Assembly: GCA_023410475.1 (NCBI GenBank)
Contig: JAEYPS010000031.1
Location: 1 to 11,146 of the forward strand
Source of the DNA: Bacillota bacterium
Lineage (GTDB): Bacteria; Bacillota; Clostridia; Christensenellales; SZUA-584
Direction: 5' to 3'
Length of the DNA: 11,146 nt
Shown here: positions 7,212-11,146 of the stretch, piece by piece
Layout: each line of letters starts with the position of its first letter
Numbering within the stretch: the stretch's first letter is position 1
Translations under genes and position numbers: made by a program
Notes under the pieces: generated by a model
Database searches by the model: none
The model's input: only the letters and a program-made list of their open reading frames with translations
Told to the model about the DNA's origin: nothing

Positions 7212-8600
7212 ATGAAAAAAACGGTATGTGAGTTGTTTGCCGGAGTTGGTGGTTTTAGATGTGGATTAAATAATATAAATGTAGTAGAAGATGCGAAAAA
7301 AGAGGAAAAGTGGGATACTGTATGGTTTAGCCAGTGGGAACCGGCAGAGAAGAATACACAGTATGCGCATGACTGTTATGTATATCATTTTGGAACTTGT
7401 TTAGACAAGAATGGTAATGACACAACAAATGTAAACATTGAAGAAGTGGACAAGTCTGTGATTCCGGATTTTAATTTGCTTGTTGGCGGCTTCCCTTGTC
7501 AGGATTATTCTGTGGCATCATCATTAGCGACATCCAAGGGATTAGAAGGTAAAAAAGGTGTACTTTGGTGGTCTATCAGAGATATTTTAGAAGAGAACAA
7601 GCCTCCTTTCGTGTTGCTTGAGAATGTAGATAGACTAATAAAGTCTCCGGCAAAGCAGAGAGGAAGAGACTTTGGAATTATTCTCGCATGCTTTAGAGAT
7701 GAAGGATATACGGTGGAATGGCGTGTTATTAATGCAGCTGAATATGGCTACCAGCAACGTAGACGAAGAATTTTTATCTTTGCCTACAAAAATGATACGA
7801 ACTATGAAAATGAAATAGCTGATGCAGTAAGTTATGGTATATCTGATGACGTTGAAACACGTAAAGTGAGCATGGCAAAAGCAATCTTAGAAGAAGGTTT
7901 TTTTGCTAAAACATTCCCTGTAGATAGGGTAGAGGCTAAGAAGGTTAAAACTAAAGAACTGCCGGAGGGAATAGGAGAATTATCAGAACAGTTTAATTTC
8001 ACATTTGAAAATACAGGTGTGATGAAAGACGGTGTGATATATACGTTAAAGACAACTCCAGATTATCATGGAAGGCAGATTACCTTGGGTGACATTATGG
8101 ATGATGGAGAAGTAGATAAGAAATACTTTATTCCTGAAGAAAGACTCTACTATACACACCCGGATGTGACTCATAGCGATGAAACAAAGGAGCGTTTATC
8201 AAAAGAGCAAAGGCAGACTTGGCAGTATTTAAAAGGGGCAAAGAAGCTTCCGAGAAAGGCTGCGAATGGGCATGAATATATTTTCTCAGAGGGGCCTATC
8301 GCAATGCTTGATTCATATGATAAACCGGCGAGGACAATGCTTACTTCTGAAGGTGGATTCAGTCGTACAACGCATATTGTAAAAGATAAGAAAACCGGAA
8401 GAGTACGATTATTGACAGCAGAAGAAACAGAGCGTATTCAGGGCTTTCCTACCAGTCATACGAAGTATTGTCTGGTAGATGGACAAGTAGTAGAGATGCC
8501 GACTAATAAGCGTAGGTTTATGATGGGAAATGCTTTAGTGGTGGATTTGATAAAACAGATGGAAGGTTATTTGTCAGTAATTTTTGATAACGAAAAGTAA
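7212..8600 (+). CDS. dcm: DNA (cytosine-5-)-methyltransferase of the Sau3AI-type system
   Basis: This enzyme transfers a methyl group from S-adenosylmethionine to C5 of cytosine and protects host sites from the endonuclease. From the start at 7212 it has 462 residues. Motif I is ELFAGVGGFR (7-16), motif IV is GGFPCQDYS with catalytic Cys96, motif VI is LENVD (E137), motif VIII is QQRRRRIFIF (181-190), motif IX is RLLTAEETERIQGFP (399-413), and motif X is GNALVVDL (439-446). The target recognition domain is the stretch at roughly 200-390. SQWEP after motif I is typical of GATC cytosine methyltransferases. An upstream in-frame ATG at 7194 is possible, but GGGAGG (7196-7201) lies inside that extension and 10 bases before ATG 7212, so 7212 is preferred. 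The protein starts almost at motif I, leaving no room for the N-terminal helix-turn-helix that some methyltransferases use to regulate themselves. Confidence 0.9.
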   Translation: MKKTVCELFAGVGGFRCGLNNINVVEDAKKEEKWDTVWFSQWEPAEKNTQYAHDCYVYHFGTCLDKNGNDTTNVNIEEVDKSVIPDFNLLVGGFPCQDYSVASSLATSKGLEGKKGVLWWSIRDILEENKPPFVLLENVDRLIKSPAKQRGRDFGIILACFRDEGYTVEWRVINAAEYGYQQRRRRIFIFAYKNDTNYENEIADAVSYGISDDVETRKVSMAKAILEEGFFAKTFPVDRVEAKKVKTKELPEGIGELSEQFNFTFENTGVMKDGVIYTLKTTPDYHGRQITLGDIMDDGEVDKKYFIPEERLYYTHPDVTHSDETKERLSKEQRQTWQYLKGAKKLPRKAANGHEYIFSEGPIAMLDSYDKPARTMLTSEGGFSRTTHIVKDKKTGRVRLLTAEETERIQGFPTSHTKYCLVDGQVVEMPTNKRRFMMGNALVVDLIKQMEGYLSVIFDNEK

Positions 8601-8615
8601 GTAGTGGGGTGAAAC

Positions 8616-9623
8616 ATGGGCGAGATAGTTTTAAGAGGAGATGGAACTGAAACAATTTCTCCATACGATGCATTATATCCAATAATGTTGTTATCGCAAG
8701 GAATAAAAATTCAGTTACAACTTGCACGTAAAGCTGTTGATGCGATATATAAAGTAGCATTAAAGGAAGCACCGCTTGCGTTTCAGTTGAAACAAGCATC
8801 AAATAAAGGATTTAGGTACGTTGTTGATGCGTCAGATGAAGTATTGAAAGCAATTGATTCAGGAAAAATCAAACTAATGACAACGAAGTCCGGAAAGGTT
8901 ACTGCGCAGATTGTACATGCGGATGGAACATTTGGTGACAAGTTAGGTATCAAGAAAGAAACATTTTGTCAGGGATTAAATCCGGTTGAAATGAGCAATG
9001 CGTTGCAGATGATGGCACTACAAGAACAGTTGCAGGAGGTAACTAATCAAATAATTTCAATTGATAGAAGTATTAAAGATGTTTTGCAAGGACAGCAGAA
9101 TGATAGACTTGGATTGTATTATAGTGGTCTTGCTATGTATTTAGAAGCAAGAAATATGGACAATATTGAGCTGCAAAGGGCATTAATAACACAATCACTT
9201 CGCTCATTGACGGATGCATCTTTTCAATTAATTGTAACTATGCAATCGGATATTAAATATTTGGTTGATGAGAAATACAACCAAGAAAAAGGAAAAAGAA
9301 AACAGCTCATTGATGAAAGAATGCATAATATAAATGAATCATTTGAATTTGTTCATCAGGCAGCAATTTTAAGAGCCGCGATATATTGTGAACAAAAAGA
9401 AATAAAGGCAATGACTACAGTTTTGAATGAATACTCGCATTTTATCGAAACCACCATTTCCAATAATGCGATGCTTTTAGCTCAGTGTGATGTGTCAGAT
9501 AGTGGAACTGATCAGGGAATTTGGCAGAATAGGGCAAATTTAAGATTGGATGTTTCTGAGATTACAAAGAACCTTGAATGCAAGAATAAAGTTCTGTACC
9601 TAGGACGTACAGAGGAGGAGTAA
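8616..9623 (+). CDS. Uncharacterised 335-aa helical protein cotranscribed with the methyltransferase
   Basis: I do not recognise the family. The gene begins 15 bases after the methyltransferase stop, with GGGGTG as ribosome binding site, so it is probably in the same transcript. The N-terminal ~55 residues are helical and mildly hydrophobic (YPIMLLSQGIKIQLQLA at 21-37) but not a clear membrane segment or signal peptide. A short beta-rich part follows (SGKIKLMTTKSGKVTAQIV at 82-100). A predicted coiled coil runs over about 124-160 (ALQEQLQEVTNQIISIDRSI), ending in the striking GQQNDRLGLYYSG at 159-171. The remainder is helical, with a highly charged stretch at 214-235. There are few cysteines and no nuclease, ATPase or helix-turn-helix motif that I can see. 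The next gene, a zinc ribbon, starts one base after its stop, so the two likely act together. It could be a defence accessory, an adaptor or an effector. Confidence 0.8.
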   Translation: MGEIVLRGDGTETISPYDALYPIMLLSQGIKIQLQLARKAVDAIYKVALKEAPLAFQLKQASNKGFRYVVDASDEVLKAIDSGKIKLMTTKSGKVTAQIVHADGTFGDKLGIKKETFCQGLNPVEMSNALQMMALQEQLQEVTNQIISIDRSIKDVLQGQQNDRLGLYYSGLAMYLEARNMDNIELQRALITQSLRSLTDASFQLIVTMQSDIKYLVDEKYNQEKGKRKQLIDERMHNINESFEFVHQAAILRAAIYCEQKEIKAMTTVLNEYSHFIETTISNNAMLLAQCDVSDSGTDQGIWQNRANLRLDVSEITKNLECKNKVLYLGRTEEE

Positions 9624-9624
9624 G

Positions 9625-9933
9625 ATGGCGAAGATAAAAGGTTGCACCAAAGCGGGATGTACCGCTAATACTAAAAAGATACATTTCAAAAAGGACGATG
9701 AATTCTGTACCAAATGTGGCATGAATTTAGAATTAGTTTGCAAAAAGTGTCATTCTCCAATTGCAGAAACAACTAAAGGGAATTTATGCGTTCGTTGTAA
9801 AGCTGAAAAGGAAGATAAAAAAGATAAAGCTGTCAAACAAGGTGGACAAGTAGTTGGAGGCGCTTTGGCAATAGGCGGGGTGCTGGTTGGAATTGGCAAA
9901 ACGGTAATAGAAATAATCAAAGAAAGAAAATAG
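9625..9933 (+). CDS. Small double zinc-ribbon protein with glycine-rich hydrophobic C-terminus
   Basis: This 102-aa protein has eight cysteines that group as two zinc ribbons: Cys7 and Cys12 with the pair Cys28/Cys31, then Cys39/Cys42 with Cys55/Cys58. A charged linker rich in Lys and Glu/Asp (59-71) leads to GGQVVGGALAIGGVLVGIG (73-91), a glycine-spaced hydrophobic helix. It is long enough to enter a membrane or pack tightly against a partner helix, and it ends in a basic KERK. The start codon lies one base after the stop of the 335-aa gene, with AGGAGGAG (9613-9620) inside that gene's end, a typical translational coupling. The two proteins are therefore probably made in a fixed ratio and may form a complex. 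The function is unknown. A zinc ribbon of this kind could bind nucleic acid or protein. Confidence 0.8.
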   Translation: MAKIKGCTKAGCTANTKKIHFKKDDEFCTKCGMNLELVCKKCHSPIAETTKGNLCVRCKAEKEDKKDKAVKQGGQVVGGALAIGGVLVGIGKTVIEIIKERK

Positions 9934-9963
9934 ACTGTTAGTTATTACATATTTTAGAACCGT

Positions 9964-9969
9964 TATAAT
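9964..9969 (+). promoter_or_regulatory. Isolated -10-like TATAAT after the zinc-ribbon gene
   Basis: A perfect TATAAT follows the zinc-ribbon gene by 30 bases. The region 16-17 bases upstream (TTATTA at 9942-9947) is a poor -35. If active, it would drive the small ORF at 10089 or the phosphatase at 10466. Confidence 0.3.
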
Positions 9970-9983
9970 ATGAAACTGTAATT

Positions 9984-10010
9984 AAAGGGGGGGAATACCC
10001 GTCTTTTTCA
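9984..10010 (+). terminator. Weak terminator candidate after the methyltransferase operon
   Basis: AAAGGGGGGG (9984-9993), the loop AATA and CCCGTCTTTTT can pair as three G-C pairs, one mismatch, then a mixture of G-T, G-C and A-T pairs, with a short T-run on the right. The stem is poor, so termination may be partial. Confidence 0.3.
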
Positions 10011-10088
10011 TTTATAGAAGTTCTTTGTTTTCACACATTAGATTAAAAAGGGATAGACTAAACAGGCTTTCACGTGAGGGAGAGAATT

Positions 10089-10235
10089 ATGGATAAACCA
10101 GAATACTTGAGATGGATTGTAGAAGAAGAGGCTGTGAATAAAAATTTTGATAAGAGGCTTAAAAATAACATCTGTCGATTTTTGATGGCACAATTATTTG
10201 GTATAAATTTTTTAAAACCTTGTGCCATACATTAA
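10089..10235 (+). CDS. Small 48-aa ORF, unknown
   Basis: The ORF encodes MDKPEYLRWIVEEEAVNK and continues with NFDKRLKNNICRFLMAQLFG, ending in LKPCAIH before a TAA. GAGGGAGAG at 10076-10084 is a good ribosome binding site, four bases before the ATG. The sequence is compact and charged, with an amphipathic helical look and no export signal. I do not recognise it. The last ~15 residues are read through A/T-rich sequence containing one copy of the TGGTATAAA repeat. It could therefore be a gene whose 3' end has been replaced when the repeat region arrived. A perfect 8-base palindrome TCACGTGA (10070-10077) touches its ribosome binding site and might be an operator or an mRNA hairpin. It stands alone between the defence operon and the phosphatase. 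Confidence 0.5.
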   Translation: MDKPEYLRWIVEEEAVNKNFDKRLKNNICRFLMAQLFGINFLKPCAIH

Positions 10236-10347
10236 GTTGGTATGTTATAAAAGCCTAAGAAATGCTGTATTTATGGAACTTCCCGAAAATTTATACCAAG
10301 AAAAAAACGTGGTATAAAAATTTTAAATTTATACCATTTTTATACCA
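10199..10347 (+). repeat. Five copies of TGGTATAAA in both orientations
   Basis: The 9-mer TGGTATAAA occurs directly at 10199-10207 and 10310-10318, and inverted (TTTATACCA) at 10290-10298, 10328-10336 and 10339-10347. All lie within 150 bases of non-coding A/T-rich DNA, apart from the first, which is inside the 48-aa ORF. A degenerate relative (TTGGTATGTTATAAA) lies near 10237. Repeated short sites in mixed orientation resemble binding sites of a recombinase, replication initiator or regulator, but no such gene is present in the window. Confidence 0.7.
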
Positions 10348-10349
10348 CG
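10308..10349 (+). repeat. 13-bp perfect inverted repeat with 16-base loop
   Basis: CGTGGTATAAAAA (10308-10320) is exactly complementary to TTTTTATACCACG (10337-10349). A nested alternative pairs GGTATAAA (10311-10318) with TTTATACC (10328-10335). There is no T-run after the right arm, so it is not a standard terminator on the + strand. Confidence 0.75.
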
Positions 10350-10465
10350 GACCCGAGAAAACTTGCGTTTTTATGAGAAGAAATGCTAAGTTGATAAAAA
10401 AGTAAAAATCCAACAAACCCAGTAAAATCAATGGTTTGAGATGATTTGAAAGGAAAAGAAAATTT

Positions 10466-10939
10466 ATGCTAAACAAGATAAAAGTGCTCATGGTTTGCCA
10501 CGGCAACATCTGCCGTTCACCAATGGCGGAGTTTGTAATGAAAGATTTAGTAAATAAAGCCGGAGTTGCAGATAAATTCTATATAGATTCTGCTGCTACC
10601 AGTACCGAAGAAATCGGTAATGGCATCCACTATGGTACACAGCGTAAGTTGCGTGAAATGCAGATTCCCTGTAGCGGACACAGAGCGGTGCAGATGACAA
10701 AAGCTGATTATGGGGCTTATGATTATCTCATAGGCATGGATGAAGCCAATATACGCAATATGATTCGTATAGCCGGTGGCGATAAAGATAAGAAGATTTA
10801 CAGTCTTCTTTCCTTTGCAGGGAAATCAAGAGCAATTGCAGATCCCTGGTATACCGGTGATTTTGATACCACTTATGAGGATGTAAGGGAAGGATGCAAA
10901 GCCTTTTTTCAGTTCTTACAGGATGAAGGAAAAGTATAA
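10466..10939 (+). CDS. Low-molecular-weight protein tyrosine phosphatase
   Basis: This 157-aa cytoplasmic phosphatase removes phosphate from protein tyrosine, or from related small substrates, through a cysteinyl-phosphate intermediate. The P-loop CHGNICRS at 11-18 (C-x5-R-S) supplies nucleophile Cys11 and Arg17. ADPWYTGDF at 125-133 supplies the general acid Asp126 and the substrate-lining Trp/Tyr. The length is typical and the frame is intact. AAAGGAAAAG lies about 8 bases before the ATG; a second Met at codon 9 lacks a comparable site. It is separated from the defence genes by about 530 mostly non-coding bases and ends in its own terminator, so it is an independent unit. Its higher G+C than the Hachiman genes (about 45 percent in a counted stretch) suits a resident housekeeping gene that marks the right flank of the island. 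Its substrate cannot be read from the sequence. Confidence 0.93.
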   Translation: MLNKIKVLMVCHGNICRSPMAEFVMKDLVNKAGVADKFYIDSAATSTEEIGNGIHYGTQRKLREMQIPCSGHRAVQMTKADYGAYDYLIGMDEANIRNMIRIAGGDKDKKIYSLLSFAGKSRAIADPWYTGDFDTTYEDVREGCKAFFQFLQDEGKV

Positions 10940-10950
10940 ATAGTTTGATT

Positions 10951-10979
10951 AAATCTGGAGCGTGTCTCCAGATTTTTTT
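10951..10979 (+). terminator. Rho-independent terminator of the phosphatase gene
   Basis: AAATCTGGAG (10951-10960) pairs perfectly with CTCCAGATTT (10966-10975) around the loop CGTGT. A T-run continues to 10979. It lies 12 bases after the phosphatase stop codon. Confidence 0.92.
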
Positions 10980-11026
10980 ATTTCAGAATTTAAATATACA
11001 TTTTAGCTTAAAAAGCATAAAACGTT

Positions 11027-11087
11027 GAATGAATTAGTGAATTCGTGATTTTTAGGAAGTATTCATTTAGTAAGACTTAATTCATTC
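11027..11087 (+). repeat. 10-bp inverted repeat in the right-edge spacer
   Basis: GAATGAATTA (11027-11036) and TAATTCATTC (11078-11087) are exactly complementary, 41 bases apart, in non-coding A/T-rich sequence between the terminator and the next promoter. The arms are simple in composition, so chance is possible. Confidence 0.45.
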
Positions 11088-11096
11088 TATTCCAGG

Positions 11097-11125
11097 TTTA
11101 CGAGTAACATAAATAGGTCTATAAT
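11097..11125 (+). promoter_or_regulatory. Promoter for a gene beyond the right edge
   Basis: TTTACG (11097-11102, four of six matches to TTGACA), a 17-base spacer and a perfect TATAAT (11120-11125) make a good sigma-A-type promoter reading rightward. No start codon with a ribosome binding site follows before the window ends. The rest of 10980-11146 holds no gene. Confidence 0.6.
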
Positions 11126-11146
11126 GCTTATACAGGAGCCTGTTAC

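Noticed and set aside
10199..10349. CRISPR array
   Set aside because: The repeat unit is only 9 bases, the orientation is mixed, the spacing is irregular and there are no cas genes.
10291..10509. Reverse-strand 72-aa ORF covering the repeat cluster
   Set aside because: It is rich in Phe/Leu because of A/T-rich DNA, overlaps the phosphatase start and has no ribosome binding site.
11131..11144. Near-palindrome ACAGG-AG-CCTGT at the right edge
   Set aside because: Five-base arms with a two-base loop at the cut edge are too little to support an operator or terminator.
1..11146. tRNA or rRNA genes
   Set aside because: No cloverleaf with a GTTCGA-type T-loop and acceptor stem, and no rRNA-like segment, was seen in the spacers.

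Overview
The window reads as a defence island in a low-G+C Gram-positive chromosome, most likely a gut clostridium of the Lachnospiraceae type. The reasons are A/T-rich codon use, strong AGGAGG-type ribosome binding sites, sigma-A-like promoters and the gene families present. The host assignment is inference. All complete genes are on the + strand.

Layout. (1) 1-44: the 5' end of an IS3-family transposase orfA runs leftward out of the window. (2) 123-1239: a graveyard of two decayed restriction genes, namely a frameshifted, internally deleted C-terminal piece of a Sau3AI/MutH-type endonuclease and an HNH endonuclease with an internal deletion. (3) 1282-2559: an intact AspBHI/MspJI-like modification-dependent (type IV) endonuclease. 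(4) 2632-5562: a two-gene Hachiman system, hamA (DUF1837 nuclease) and hamB (SF2 helicase). (5) 5673-8600: a type II restriction-modification pair, a Sau3AI-family endonuclease and a DNA cytosine-5 methyltransferase, predicted to act on GATC. (6) 8616-9933: two unrecognised genes that directly follow the methyltransferase, a 335-aa coiled-coil protein and a 102-aa double zinc ribbon with a glycine-rich hydrophobic tail. (7) 9934-10465: an A/T-rich spacer with one 48-aa ORF and five copies of a 9-mer TGGTATAAA in both orientations. (8) 10466-10939: a low-molecular-weight protein tyrosine phosphatase with its own terminator, probably chromosomal flank. A promoter near the right edge points to a gene beyond the window.

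How the genes work together. Type II restriction would cut incoming DNA lacking GATC methylation. The AspBHI-like enzyme would cut DNA carrying foreign cytosine methylation, and Hachiman would respond to damaged or replicating phage DNA by nuclease release. The most striking non-coding signal is just upstream of the methyltransferase. Two tandem promoters 43 bp apart, each TTGATC-N17-TATAAT with an extended -10, carry the predicted methylation target GATC inside the -35 box. Apart from these two sites I found no GATC between 3572 and 9509. This suggests that the methyltransferase controls its own expression by methylating its promoter.
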